This document shows positions 43,617-57,206 of a stretch of 64,000 nucleotides of DNA, one piece after another. The translations under genes and the position numbers were made by a program. The DNA is from Lingula anatina. Its lineage: Eukaryota > Brachiopoda > Lingulata > Lingulida > Lingulidae. Within the stretch, counting starts at the first letter, position 1. Every line of letters begins with the position of its first letter. The stretch covers positions 1 to 64,000 of the forward strand of contig NW_019775501.1 in assembly GCF_001039355.2 (NCBI RefSeq). The letters are read 5' to 3'. The notes beneath the pieces were generated by a model. It did no database searches, was not told where the DNA came from, and saw only the letters and a program-made list of their open reading frames with translations.

Positions 43617-46600
43617 TTATACTGTTTTTTGTCGACTCAGATACAAAGCGTGATGAGACACGACTTTTGCTGCGATCCTCCTTCCTGCTGCGGAGTTCAT
43701 GTCACACACATTGAGTATAAAGCCAGTACTGAAATCATCCGGGAGCATCTTCAGTAATTGTGGCACCTGGGGAAGACAAGGAGAGAAATAAATGAGAGTG
43801 TGAATGAAAACTTATCTATTCTACAAAGTGATCACATTGGCTGATTGGTTTTATTGCTTTATTTTGGCTAAACATCATAAAATTCTATTTAAATATAAGT
43901 AATATAAACAAATGAAAAACATGCACTTTGTCACAACATTCCTGACAATTTTTACATATTTCTTTTTAGATCTACATAATAAAAACATGCTTTTAATGTT
44001 AGGTTTCCAATTATGATGATCTGTTCCTACTTTCTGAACTAGACAACAAAGCTGACAAATATACAGACACCAATCAATAGTAACCATTGCCACAATATTT
44101 ACAAAATACGAATAAATTTTTTAAAAACTTTGTGCGTGAGTGTGTGTGTGTGTGTGTGTGTGTGGGGGGGGGGGCATACACCTACCATTGTTTTAGGCAT
44201 AAACTGCAAAATAAACCTTGAGAAATCTCCACCCACGTGTATGGTCTCTTCCAGGAAAGACAGCACAAAGCCCGTCTTTGGACTAATACAGCTATCTGTG
44301 ACTATGTCTGTAAATAACTGGAACAGGGCAGCTGAAAGATATGGAAAATATGGAAGTGTTACTCAGCGAGAATGGCCTCTTTTTTCTTTTATTTCATTTA
44401 TTCCTCTAATTTGAGAGCTAATTGTTCTGTGTCTATACATATGCTGAGACAAGGACCTTTTGCAGCTGCCACATTGATCACTTGTTTACTGAAAAGCTTG
44501 CTCTCCAGATAACAAAAGAATGCTGGAGAGCAAAACCTCTTCAGTAAACAAAAGAAGTCTACATCTAGCTGCAAAAGGCCTTAATTAAAGCACATCAAAT
44601 GCAGTTTTATAAAACTACCACAGATACAAATGTGTAAGAAAAATATATCTGGTCATAATCTGATGAGATTTTTTTACGTCTGCTCGCCCTATGCTTTATC
44701 ATCTGTTGATTGTAATAACTCATTCTTTACCTAGTGCTTTGTTCAGAGGATCTTTGACATCATAGGTTGGACTGCTTGGTGTCTCTTCTCTGTTATAAAT
44801 TAAATCTGGAATGGGTGTATAGACTTTAGGTATCGAAATAATAAGCTGTACAGTATTCATCATTAAATATATTGTCAGAATTAGGGAGTAAAATGACTAA
44901 AATAACACAAGAAGAACCAAAAATTAATTTTGAAAGAATGAAAAGTATCTTAATGCACAAAACTGTCATAAAAACATGCAAGCATCCAAATGCAACTGTG
45001 ACTCCAGTTAGGCAAAACTAGTGAAATGTCCAGACAACAGGGTGGAAAAAAGAAAAATGATGATATGCAGTAAAACATGATTACCAACCTAAATTGAATC
45101 CCTCTGCATCAAGTGTTATCTGCTGATGAGCTTCATCTTGGGTCTTTCTTATTTTGGAAGGTCTTGCTTCTCCAGTGCCAAATTCTATGTCCTGAAACAT
45201 TCAATAAAATATGCTGAAAAAATAAATATATATGGTACACCTGTTGTTAATCATAAGTGAAGTGCTAAATCTTTGAAAGTTCAATCTTTTATTTAAAAAA
45301 AGATAATTCAAATTTATGGTACATGTCATTAAGAACTTAAAAAATGTAATTTTTGGACAGGGTGTTCTTTATTTCTCACCTCAATTTCGACCTCTCTTCT
45401 TGAACGCTTCTTTCCACCTGATTTCATTGGAGATGAAGGAACTGAATAGAAAAATAAAATTAACTAAAGAAGGAGCGCAAACCAGAAAATATGGCCACTT
45501 TTTTCTCTCTTTTTAACAATTTTGTCGTACAGTAGAAGAAACAACTGAAAAGTAACTACTGGCATCTGACACAGGACAGATATTCAGTCTTTCTCAATTG
45601 AATCAAAATGCCACACTGTTTCCTAAAAACAAAGAATCATTACAATTGTGACAATGAATTGTTTTTCCTATAAGGATATTTATTTATTACTATTATTTTA
45701 TCTTTTTGGCAATGCCAAATTTTTCGTGGTCCAGGAATGCAGTTATCAGTTCAGAACTAAAAAGCACTAATTTGTTCATTCAAGGCCATCAAATAAAAAG
45801 TAAAGTTCATTCGAGAGAAAAATTAAACTTTACAAACTTGACAGTAAAAGTTACCAACTTGCCCTTTTCAGGACCAGCAATCTCACCTCTTGGGAACCCT
45901 TTCATAGTATGTGTTGCCCCTATGCAAAAAACGCAGAGTCTGATCAAAGCTCTTCCTCGGGGGTCCACTATCCCAGGCTTGAATGACATCCCCTGAAGAA
46001 TCTGTGGCAGGGTGCTGTGGAGGAGGCTCAAAGTCAGCTGATCCATGTCAATGAAGAAAATGGCGGACACAAGTGCAACGGCGTGCTCCAGTTCTTCCAC
46101 ACGCGTGAACTGTAGCATTTCCTATCAAAAATTGTAATGGGTGATCAAAAGTGGTACATGTAATTCATCCTTAATAATTTTTTTTAAATCAATAAACAAA
46201 TGAATTTATTAATGGATGAATTTCTCAAAACATTATTAAACTTAAGTTGGAAAATCTGGTTCAATATATACAGGTATATCCTTTTTTTCCCCCTAATGTT
46301 CACATAATCTGGTTGTCGGTACCTCAACAACTAGTAAAAACCACATGATGACGATTCACTGTTGTCTCATTGTAACTAAATAGGTCTACTAAATATAATC
46401 AGATACCTATAAAATCAATATATTTAAAACTAAAATAAAAAATCAATTACAAGATTGCAATCCTTTTACCCTATTTACCTTGACTAGTGTTTCACAGAAC
46501 CACTCGGCACCCCCAGTACAGTACAGCTGTTCTAAATCATGCAGGGCCTGAATACTTAGCCAACCTTTACGATAACTGGCCAGGAACGTCTGCTTCAAGG

Positions 46601-49600
46601 TGGCGTGAAGGTCAGATTTACCAGACAAGCTGGTTTTGTTAGTCGTCGCTGGGAGTAAGTCGGCGGCCATCTTCAGGATAATGTTATTCATGAGGGTTGA
46701 TCTAAAATGGAAGATAATGAATCAATATTTAAGAATTATCAAATATAATGAATTGGTCATTTGACTATAGAGAAATACAAATGTATAGGCACCATATAAT
46801 TCACTGACACAATATAATTCACCAATTCAATGTGTAAATTAGTCCAAAGTTTTTGACTGAATCAATAGTTTATAAAAATAAATGATACGAGATAATATTA
46901 CATTTGTAATGTGTTTTAGAAGATTGAAATGAAACTCAAAAACAAAACAAAAAATAATAATAATAATATAAATAATATTAATAAATAGAAAAATAACAAA
47001 AATTAATTACAACACTAGCTAAGCCATGTTGCAGAATAAATGTCTCTCAAGTCCCACAAAAATCCTAACCTTTCACTTGAAATGTTGAATTAATAATTTT
47101 ACAGACAATGCTTTCATACCATCAAATTTTCAGTTCTACTCAAGAGCCTTCATTGTCTGTGAAATTATTAATTCAACATTTCACGTATATATATACCAGA
47201 ACAATAAACTTTTTTAAGAACTAACCTTTCACTGTAATACTGATTGGCAGTATCTGGTGTCTGGGAGTGGACCACGGGCTGCTGTAGCATGTCTATCATC
47301 TGGAGAGGTTTCATTCTGGCTGTACTGTTCAGAGAACTGATGTGTGTACACAGCCATGACACCACTACCACTGGGAGACAACACAGCTTGGACTTGATGT
47401 TACCCATCATTGTCTGAAAATTATTAACATATAATGTGTATATTCAATATGATTTTATACTTATTGTTATTATTTTAAATCTATTTCTGGGCTTTTGATG
47501 TCCATCAATAGGTGAATCCTATGGTGATGTTGCATCTTCATCCTCATGACAACCTTCCAAATTTAGTAAACAAATAAAACAATCAAACAAGAATTTTCTC
47601 TATAAAAATTATAATCTTTGAATTTTAACCCATATTTTTCTAGTGTACTTTAAACGAAGACAAGTGCACATGATATGCCATTATTATCAAAAATCACAAA
47701 TGGCTTATGTTTGAGAACGCTAGTTGCTTTATTCCAGGCCACTTATTTGGATTTTTCATAGTGCATAGTTGAACACAAAAAAAGGTAGTCTTCAAGTTTT
47801 TAAGCAAACTGTTGCTCACCCTGACAGTGTCTCTCATGATGGCCCCGTGCTCCCAGGCGTACAACACCTCCTGCACCGTGAAGGGAATGTTATTACACAC
47901 GTCCTGCCACTTGGTATGGCTGGAATGAAAATGTTATTGCATATTCAGCCTCTATTATGATTACTTAAATGCTTTAACAGAATTTGTGGCTTGACAAAAA
48001 TGACAGTATGACAGAAACAACAATTTACACAAATGCAAATATTAACTAATCAAATGATTTTTAATTACTAAAGCTTTGCAACACCATTTAGGGGCTTCAA
48101 CACAACTAAAAGGTTAAATCTAGATGCTGATCTATCAGGTTTTAAGCTTTAAACAATCTTTTTTATTTCAATTTTCAAGGGTAGGCGGCATTGTCCAGAA
48201 AGGGGGTTATTCAGAGTCAAATGAGGGGGGGGTCTTAAAATCCTTCACCTGCACCCTGAGTCCCCTACCTTGTTTTTAGCTCTCCTCCAGCATTAAACTG
48301 CTGCAGAAGAGACTCCACTTTCAGGGGGTCTGGCTGAAAGCTGTTGTTGTCCAGGCATTTGGCTTTCCCATCCTCAGGCAGACAGCGCTTCACCCACTGT
48401 GCAAAGAACGAGTCGGCACATTCGATGTTGGAGCTGATTATCTGTGTATTGAAAATGTTATGAATATAAATATGAAAAAATTCTATTTAAATGTATATAA
48501 TATATAAATAGTCTGAATGAACAAATTTTTTTTTTAAATTTAATTTTTATTATGTTAAAAAGATTATCCGTAAATCATAGTGTCAATCGAAATGTCTATA
48601 TATGACATTCACTTTGAAGTAAAAAGTAGGCTACCTAGGTACAAATGGGACAAGTTATTAATTTTGAGATTTGATATTTGAGAAATACAAAATAACTACT
48701 GTAGGTTTACATTTGTGCCATCTGATTTCAATGTTCACTCCAATCTTGAAAAAAAAATACTCAGTAAAACCAACAACTTAGACATAAACCCCATTCACAC
48801 GAGACACTTTCAATCGCGATTAGTGCCAAATCGCAATTCTATCGATGTAAAGCTTCTAGTGTGAACGCAGTAGAGACGCCAAATCGCGATTCAAATGAAT
48901 CCTACTCGAGAGGTGGATTCTATCGATGTAAACTTAAATCATGATATAAAGTTTCCAAGTGAGAACGGGATCGATGTTAACACTGGAAGTTGCGGACTTC
49001 AGGCGCGTGCACAGTTTCTATCAAAAGTACAATACAATAAATTTTATTTCATGTCGGGTATAAATTGAAACAAAACATTAGCTAAATACAGCTATTCGCC
49101 AACTGGAAAGTGAAAGAAAACAAACTGTCTACGCAATTTCAAGTTTCTTCGCAGTCAGCAAAATGGCCAAGAGGACGTACTGCTCTGAAAACTCAGTGGC
49201 AGCATAACTAAATATTTGGGCCGATGAGAGTATTAAACAGAAAATAACACTGTACACACCGAAAGCATGGTCTTGAAGGCAGCTACTGCGCATGATCAAC
49301 AGGATATACCATGACTCCCCTAGCGAGCGCAGTTGCAATTACCAGATCTAGCAAGGTAAATCGCGATTTCGTTTTTACATGTGTGAACGCAAAAAAAAGG
49401 AATTTAGCTAAGCGCGTTAGAATCGCGATTCCCTTAATCTCGTTTAACCATGTAGGTGTGAATGGGGCTATAGATTTCAGTAAAATATTTTCCTCATTCC
49501 CCTTCCAAAATTGAAAGAGAAAGTGCGTGTGTGTGTGTGCACGCACCTTGGGAAGTGGGGAGGGGGGCAAGAAGCCATCCACACCTACCTCAGATCCATA

Positions 49601-52600
49601 CAACTGTGCAATGTGACACACCATCAGGAAAGTGATATCAAACAAGAGAGCTGTCGTCTGTGCAGCCTGGTCTGTGTCACCACTCGCCTGCTTGGCAAAC
49701 TCATTAAACCTGGGACGCAAAAGCAAACAGAAAGAAAATAAATCAATATTTTTTCTTATGAGTGTGGTTTATAACCTATATAAAGCATACATTTTTCATT
49801 TTTTTCACAAAAAATGTGATCCTAAAGGCAGGGGCAGACAGAAGCCATTCAGTTTACATTTACAGGCATCTAAATTTTGCTGTTGAAATACGGTCAAAAA
49901 TGGAGGATGGTTCAACAAAGATAATTTGAAAGACTGTAAGAAAATATCCCTGGATCCACCCCTGCTAAAGCCATTACAATGAAATCCCCCCTTCCATTAC
50001 ATTCAATAGGTCCATAAATTGTTTAAAAAATATTTTCAAACTCACTTGATCATTTTCATAGCAAAACTCTGCAGTTTCCCTGTGGCAGCTGCAGCAGCAA
50101 GTATCAGTTCAAAACTTCTCCCAGATAACATGTGGAACAGTATACCCAGTAGAGATTCTTGGCTCTTGGAGTAGTCAGCGTCCAAAGTCTGGTTATAATA
50201 AATAAATACATAAATATGTCTAATTTCAACAATTTTAAAGTGAATAATAGGCCTACCATCTCAGTAACTGAACAATTCTGCACATATGGCACCTGAGGAG
50301 CAAAAAAAAAAAAAAAACCTGCCAGATAAAAGTCTGTGTAATGATGATCATGTCTGAAATAAAGCAATACACACTGACATGATTTGCAAACACTGTATTT
50401 ATAGGTTACGGCGGTATTAGTTTCTGCTGGATATAAAATAAAATTCCACTAAAGTCTGGCAATCAAAATAAAGCTTGGCAATTAAGACAGCTTAAAAGCA
50501 TGCCATTATTTCAGTACAAACATTAACTAACTAACTAATAATTAATCACATAAAAATGCTTTCTGTATAGATAAACTTTATGGCAAAAATATCATACAAA
50601 AAATACATGCAAGAAGTTACTATTATAAGTTAAGGGTCTGCTCTTCACAACACTAGGAATCACATCAAATCTACTTCAGTTAGTCCTATCTTGCAGCTTT
50701 ATTGTTACAATAGATTACACTACACTACCAAACTTTGGATAGATGGCACTACAAGATAGGACCAACTCATTCCTTTTAACTTCTATAACATTGATGAAGA
50801 ATGATAACGCATAGTACTGTCTGAAGTAAAAATTGCAACAAAATAGCCAACTACCAAGTGTCTCACTCCAATGCAGGCTCATACTAATAGATAAAACTAG
50901 CTATTAAGACCAGAGGGTGAACAGAAAAGACAAACAGAAAAGTTTTACTTCAAGGAAGCATTTTGCCTGTACCACCTTAAAAAACCAACTCTCCCACCCC
51001 CTCTCACCCTGTACTCTGGCCTCCACCCCCCCCCCCCAATCCTTAGAAAAAACAAAATTTGTCCACAACTTACAGAATTTTATCTATCATATTTATAGTA
51101 TGCAAGGTCATTATGTAACTGTGCCCAGACTGAACTGAAGGCAAAACCTCCCCTCCTCGAGCTGAGATTTCTGAGAAAACGCAGTCTTCCAATGCACATG
51201 TATAGCACAACGATACAATAAAGTAGCTTTACATGAAGACCTATCATAAAGCCAAACCCTGAGAATGTATATTGTGACCCTTCATCCCCCCACCCCCTCC
51301 CTACCACAAATCTATTCTACAGCACACAAAAGCACACTGATACAGTAAGCTAGCATCACCCAAAGGACATTATAGTGCCATACTCTGGGTACAATCACAC
51401 CACAACCCCCCCCCCCCCAACACCCCACTTCAAATCTATTCCACTGCATACACACAGCACACTGATACAGTAAGCCAGCATCACCTGAAGGATATTATAT
51501 AGCTGTACCTTGAGTATGCTAGCCACAGTGGGCTCAGCTCTCAAGATGAGGCTAGCACTGGGTTGCTGGTTTTGTTGGACAGGCGTCTTTGGTTTCTGGG
51601 TGTCCTTCATCCTAAGAACAAGAAGGCAAAAAAAGAATCATCAGTTTAAGTTTTCACCTGATTCAATGTTTTTACACTAAATTTGGGATATTTTGTTTAT
51701 AACTTATTTGAAAAATCATTTGGTGGACTTTACTGATATTAAATGTCATCGTGAAGTCCTTTGTAGAGATTTAGCAATGAAATATACATCAAAATGTTGT
51801 AAAACCATTGAAAAGTTTTTTGCACATCCCCCCTCCCTGACCACACTTCATCCATCAAAACCCCTGTTTAACAACAGGAATCCCCTTACCGTCTGGCCAA
51901 CAACTTCTTACACTGGGCGTCTGACAGCAAGCCGTGTGTACACAGCTTTTTCAGGAACAAACTCAAACAGTCACAACTGAAAGAAAATAAAAATAGCAGA
52001 TTTATTTTACAAATTACTGGAAATTATTTCTGGTGTCATGCATATGGCACATCTTATCACGTTTGTGCGAGGAAAACTTTTCTCCACTTATAAAATTGTT
52101 TTTATAAATCACTTCAAATGTGTTTTTTCTTCTTATTTTGTTGAGTTCATTAAGTACATTAACAATCTGGGGTAGCGTTAACACTTGCCAATTTAGCCAA
52201 ATGCTAAAACTGACTTAAATTGGCTAAAGAAAAAGGGCTTAATTTGACATGTTTTAGCCAAATTATAACCATTTTGGTAACAAATTGACAGATATGTGGT
52301 AATTTGGCTAATATTTCAAATGTTGAGTTGAACCAGAAATACAAGATAAAATAAACTCACTTGCACTTGGAATCTGTTAAGTCCAGTAGGGGAACGTAAT
52401 TAAGGAATTTCTCAAATGCTGTCTCTAAATCTTTACTGCAGTCCCGTAGTGGAGACTTCTGGGAAAACTTGGCAAACAAGAGGGGCAGCTAAAGATGTGC
52501 AAATATAGAAATGTAACAGTTTAAACTCATCAACTGGTGCAAAAAAAATATCACTTTTATGACACATGACATTCATTCTCATTTCTTCCCCAATTTCTAT

Positions 52601-55600
52601 ATTTTTGTTATTCATTCTCCTTCATTTCAATTTACATATTCAAGAGTATGAACAATATGTGATAATAAGATTTTAACATGTGGATGCAAATTGAGCAAGA
52701 GATCTCAGGGCCACAAGGTTCCATAAAAAAAAAACATGAAAAAAACACATGCAAAAAAACCCTGCAAAACTTCATAGCTAGGATACTATAATAAACCAAT
52801 ACAAAAATATAATAAAAATAAATAAATAAATAAATATATATATTTATTAATAAATACCTTAAGATAAGTGAAAGCAGCCCACTTCAACTCCTCTGTTCCA
52901 TCTTTAGAGTCTATCATCCCCATGAAACATGCTCGCAATATCAGGCAGTAGAGGTCTGTACGCTCTACCTTCTACAATGATAAAGATTTCACTTAATTTT
53001 AAAGGAGGAAAGTTATAATTTTGTGACTTATTGGGCGATGAAATTCATTTGGCTACATTAGAAATGCTATAACGATAACAGCAACATTGGAGACACTTAA
53101 CTGGAGTCAGAGCAATTCTGTTTTGTCCATTCCTCACAAACAAGTCCAAGCATTATCATATGACCGCATAGCATTGTTCAGACTCAAATATTCAAACTTC
53201 CTTAAAGGATAAACTTTACTTCCATTGTTGAAGAGTATTAAATCATTTTGACCAAGTCTACTCACCTTATGATTAAGTAAGACTAATTAATTTTGGCAAC
53301 AGAAGAATTTTATTAACAATAACGTCAATAATGAGTTCAACAGCTAAATCTACCTTTTTGGTTTCTAACATATTTCCCTTTAACTTTTTTTTTCTCCAAA
53401 GAAGCAACAGAAAACAGTTTGTGAATTTCACTCCATTTTACCTTGGCTCGTTCCAACAAAATCAACTGCTCCATGATAGGACGCACATCATTGGTCGGAT
53501 TGAGAACTGCCTCGATGTTTAGCATGACGCTGACTGTGCTCAGGACTGATCTTGTTGTCATGGAAACAGATGGTTGCGAGGTTGTGGGGATAACATAAAT
53601 GCTAAAATGAATCAAAATGTTCAAATGTTATTTTTCTCTTTGAAATAACAATAATTAATGCCAAAAAAAAATGAAATTTATTTAATTCATGATCTAATCC
53701 TAAAGTGCAGAAAATGAAGAAAACTGACTTATGTTTTAATGAAAGTTTTGCAGCATCTTTCCAATAATAATGTTAATGAAATCAAATCCCTAAATAATAA
53801 ACAAATCTAAAATATATTCAGTTTCTACATCTTCCTTCTCTACCAACTTGCATAAAAATATCAAAATGCTGTAATCCAAAAGGACTAAGATGAACAGCTT
53901 GAAAACAAAACCTTTCCTTATTTTTTGAAAAACAAAATCTACACTCAAGCTACATAACTCACTTTTCAATCCCTTTCAATATGCCTTCCACCTTTTCTTT
54001 CAGCTGCGCAGTGATACAGGCCGGCTGAAGTTGGTTGAAGACGCCGCGGACATTCATTTCTGTCTGCTCAAGTTGTCTGGCTGACTCTAAAAACATGCAA
54101 TATAGTGACAAATATTGTAAAACTAAATTTTTTCTTCAGTTGTTTCAGAAAATAGTTAAGACATATTGACTCTATAAGGCTAATGCTACCATAAATTGAT
54201 TTAACTAATAGTTTTCATTTTTAGGAAAATCTATATTTCTTTAGCTATAACAGCAAGAAATTGAAAGTAGAACAGCAAATAAATTTGTTATAGCCAATTA
54301 ATGTTTATTAGTAACTATGTACACCGTAGGGTGATGAATGACCCAAATATAGTCACAGTCTAGATCAGATCTTATATGTTCTCAATTTAAATATATTACT
54401 TATTTCCATTTTATAACAAAAATCAAAAATCTAACAAAATTTAAAATCCAATACCTGAATCCTCAAACTTTGCGATATACATCAACGCTTTACTGGATTC
54501 ACTTTTCATCACCATGGCAACCAAGTCACATGACCTATCCACAATGCCGAGGTACTCTGCTGCCTGCTTGTTATCTTGTAGGCTCTGCAAGCCGCGGTAA
54601 GCAAGCTGTAATGCCCAGTTTACTGTCTGCTGCAGAGTCTTACACAGAGCAATCGAGTCTTCTGAATAGGCATGTGAGCTGGAAAAGAAAATGAAAATTT
54701 CTAAATTTGACAGGTGAAGTTTCGAAGCAAAAAAAAAAGAGAAAAAATTAATAAAAAACAACAAATAAAAGAGAAGTAAAGTCTTATGTCTTTACTGGTG
54801 AACCCTGCAAAATTAACTCATTTCAATGTTTATCCACGGTTTCTGTAAAATAAGGTAACTGAATTTCTCTTCTGTCTAATATATTATTTTGCTTCAACTC
54901 ATGAAACCTGGGGTAGAATAGGCACTTCTTCACTCTGTAACTAGGTCTTCTTACCTAGTTACAGAATGAAGAATTGTATGAATACATATCCCTATTTCTC
55001 AGAAATGTGAACACAATATCACCTGATTTTGGCCAACATCCCAGTCACTAGCTCCAGCAAACTTTTTATACAATATGGGCGTGCCAAATCCTCATACTTC
55101 ATGACGCTCTTTAACACACTGGCTGTCGTGATGATCTGGAACAGGGATTGAATGAAACTGCCATAAAACTGTTCTGAACATTAATTTTTTACATCATATT
55201 CAATAAAAGGACGCAGTTTAATACCAGTTGTGATTCCCACAAAAAGTACAACATATACTTTTGCATTGACAAAAGTTGTGTATGCAAATCATAGTGTCAT
55301 TAACAAACAATTAAAACTAGTGAAAAGAACATGTACATCAACTAAAGGTTTAATTCCCAATATAATATTTTCACTCTTAGTGGGAGCAGGAGCAGTGCCT
55401 CAAATAAATATACAATTTCAGGGAGAAGAACAGAATGGATCCTTCTTGGTGAGACAATGACAGAAATGGTATTCTGAGATTCAAACAAGAGGGGAAACTT
55501 TCTGTTTGTACTTTTTAATGAAGAAATGAACTCATAAATACCTGAGTGCTTTGCACATGTTTGAGATACGAGAGCACCAAGGTGTTGGGACTGGTTCCCA

Positions 55601-56290
55601 CCAGAGCTTGCTGGAGGATCAAGTCTGAAAATAAAGGGGGGAAAATTTAGGTAATTTTTTGGTTAAAAATGCACTGAAATTGCAAAAAAAAATTGTTTTG
55701 TCAAATTTATGTTTCTTCTTTTAAATTCTCACATAATAAATAGACAAATAAAATAAAAAATAAATAATAGATTAAATAAATAAATATCATATGTAATGTT
55801 ATGTCATAACACCACTCATGACAATATTCTTCATTACTAGCCTAGGTGACATTTGTACTAGCCCACTTGTTTCCTCTGCTATAAAAAAACTGCCACACAT
55901 AAACTCACCAGCTAAATTTGATGAACCTTTCAATGCACACTAGATTAAATTGGGGCATAATTAAGCTGAGTAACTGTGATACATTTCATTCACACATTTG
56001 GGACGAAGAAAGTCAAGTAAGATATGTAGTAACTCCTTGCAGATATTACTTTAAGTGCACTGTGAGACAAAATGACAATTTTATCAATAAACACAATCAA
56101 TTTACGTCTTGGGGGTTCAACCCCCTTGATTAAACTCACCAGCTAAATTACACATCTCGGCCTCTGCGAAGCGAGTGAGCAGCCTCTTCACAGTGATACC
56201 CCACTGTATGTCTGACCACCTCTCCCTCCACGCCCTCATCAGGAGGGACTTCATGCTGCTCATGTTTTTCTCTCCAGCCTGGGTAGTCAT
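43617..56290 (-). CDS. MED24: Mediator complex subunit 24, complete, 1001 residues
   Basis: Tail-module subunit of Mediator, the nuclear coactivator linking transcription factors to RNA polymerase II. Twenty-two exons, first 56140-56290, then 55542-55624, 55023-55135, 54455-54678, 53963-54086, 53442-53601, 52858-52971, 52361-52488, 51890-51976, 51509-51611, 50046-50188, 49589-49709, 48269-48441, 47820-47919, 47226-47413, 46479-46701, 45887-46121, 45380-45441, 45089-45191, 44731-44805, 44186-44331 and 43617-43766. They total 3006 bases in one frame (human MED24 has 989 residues). Family landmarks: AWRERWSDIQW near the start, LILRAEPTVASILK, ALLFDITFLMVCHIAQLYG, a KKRSRREVEIE basic stretch and VKDPLNKAL. 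The start ATG at 56290 has an in-frame TGA three codons upstream; a 5' UTR acceptor lies at 56342. Divergent to RACGAP1. Confidence 0.95.
44140..44174. repeat. (GT)n microsatellite with poly-G end
   Basis: GT run followed by about 11 G, a few bases inside the MED24 intron beyond the donor at 44185. Confidence 0.9.
47065..47233. mobile_element. 143-bp hairpin insertion duplicating a MED24 splice donor
   Basis: The 13-mer CTAACCTTTCACT occurs at 47065-47077 and 47221-47233. The second copy spans the donor of MED24 exon 47226-47413 (eight exon bases plus GTTAG). Between them, arms at about 47078-47110 and 47152-47184 are inverted copies (TGAAATGTTGAATTAATAAT and complement). This is best read as a foldback element with a 13-bp target duplication. 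Confidence 0.6.
48789..49467. mobile_element. 679-bp TIR element in a MED24 intron
   Basis: CCCCATTCACAC at 48789-48800 and GTGTGAATGGGG at 49456-49467 are exact complements. Both subterminal regions carry several copies of the palindrome AATCGCGATT (for example 48813, 48885, 49421). No transposase frame. Target duplication unclear. Confidence 0.65.
51150..51524. repeat. Degenerate tandem repeat reaching a MED24 splice donor
   Basis: Units at about 51311-51397 and 51437-51524 share CACTGATACAGTAAGC and CAGCATCACC, each preceded by CAAATCTATTC and a C-rich run; a more diverged unit lies at about 51195-51280. The period is about 126 bases. The last unit ends across the true donor of exon 51509-51611, so upstream units carry degraded copies of it. 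Confidence 0.6.
52167..52310. mobile_element. CTGGGGTAG MITE, truncated
   Basis: Left end CTGGGGTAGCG; the body matches 60157-60339 (TAAAACTGACTT / AAAACTGGCTTG, GTTTTAGCCAAA). The right terminal repeat is missing. In a MED24 intron. Confidence 0.55.
55900..56149. mobile_element. 212-bp insertion duplicating the MED24 exon 1 donor
   Basis: The 19-mer TAAACTCACCAGCTAAATT occurs at 55900-55918 and again at 56131-56149, where it spans the exon 1 donor (ten exon bases plus GTGAGTTTA). The 212 bases between begin TGATGAACC and end near a GGGGGTTCAACCCCC hairpin. A perfect 19-bp duplication fits target-primed retroposition (LINE or SINE type) better than a cut-and-paste element. The distal donor copy remains intact in the intron. 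Confidence 0.7.
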
Positions 56291-56982
56291 TGGGAGTCAC
56301 TGGGTAGTTCCAGGGTCATCCATATGAATGTTGAACCTGTTGCTGCGGACAAAGTTACACACTTGATTATTTTTATTAATAATTTTGTTTTTCTATTATG
56401 AAATAAATAAAATCACAAACAAAAAATTATTAATTGAAAACAAAAAATTGATTCTTATACAAGGTTATTTAGTTTTTCTTTTTACTTTCTTCATCGCCAT
56501 TAAGGTGGCTGGTAAGGTATAAACAAACAGCATGTACGGCTCAAAACTACAAGTGTGTGTTTTCATATTTATAAGTGTGATCAAATTCTTTCATTTGTCT
56601 CAGTTTTCAGGCTTACATGCGAGGCGGGACTTTTTATCCTAGATAATCCTAATTCCACCCTGTGTTACAAACTGTCGGGGCTATAAATACCCACATCCTT
56701 AAAAAACTGGGGTTTTGTTAAGACAAAACTCGGCTTGATGACTTGAGACAATATCGGTTTCTTTAATTTAGTCAAAAGTAAATACAGTAACAGACCATCA
56801 TTATGAGGTTGGCATAACGCCGGGTGGAATATAGTTTTTAACAGTTTTATGTGAGGTTTAGGTATGACAAGCCTGTAAAAATGTAAAATAGAGGGCGTTT
56901 CCGCAAATCAATAAATTGCAGAATTTTAAGTATGTTATTCAAAAACAGCATAAAGCCGCATAATGTTTAACAAAGCACGTAC

Positions 56983-57206
56983 CACTATGCCGCTACATTA
57001 CGCCGGAAGTAGAGAGTTCTCCTAATTTTGGAGGCAATGTATATCAGCAAGTCACGTGGTCCGTAGCTGCAATCTCATTGGCTGACGCGCAAAATTTGAA
57101 CAGTTCTGTCTGAAGAAAGAGGGACACTGATCTTTGAAAATAATAATAGACAAAACATTGAAGAAGTAGCCTTTTAAAACCGACAGTAACAGATCACTAA
57201 TTAAAG
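56983..57206. promoter_or_regulatory. Shared divergent promoter of MED24 and RACGAP1
   Basis: On the minus strand a 5' UTR donor AGTG|GTACGT at 56982/56983 pairs with the MED24 acceptor at 56342. On the plus strand a donor AAAG|GTAAGG after 57206 pairs with the acceptor before 57477, just ahead of the RACGAP1 ATG. The space between holds an ETS-type CCGGAAGT (57003-57010), an inverted CCAAT box ATTGG (57077-57081), and CGCGC followed four bases later by TTTGAA (57095-57100). That pair resembles a CDE/CHR, the element through which DREAM and MMB time G2/M genes; vertebrate RACGAP1 belongs to that class. Start sites are inferred. Confidence 0.6.
57095..57100 (+). promoter_or_regulatory. CHR-like element TTTGAA
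   Basis: TTTGAA separated by AAAA from CGCGC (57086-57090), 13 bases after an ATTGG inverted CCAAT box. The spacing matches the classic CDE-4-CHR layout. Function is inferred from RACGAP1 being a mitotic gene. Confidence 0.5.

Noticed and set aside
56115-56131. GGGGGTTCAACCCCC as a tRNA-type B box of a SINE
   Set aside because: It fits the B-box consensus but sits at the extreme end of the 212-bp insert without an A box; it is equally well a simple hairpin.
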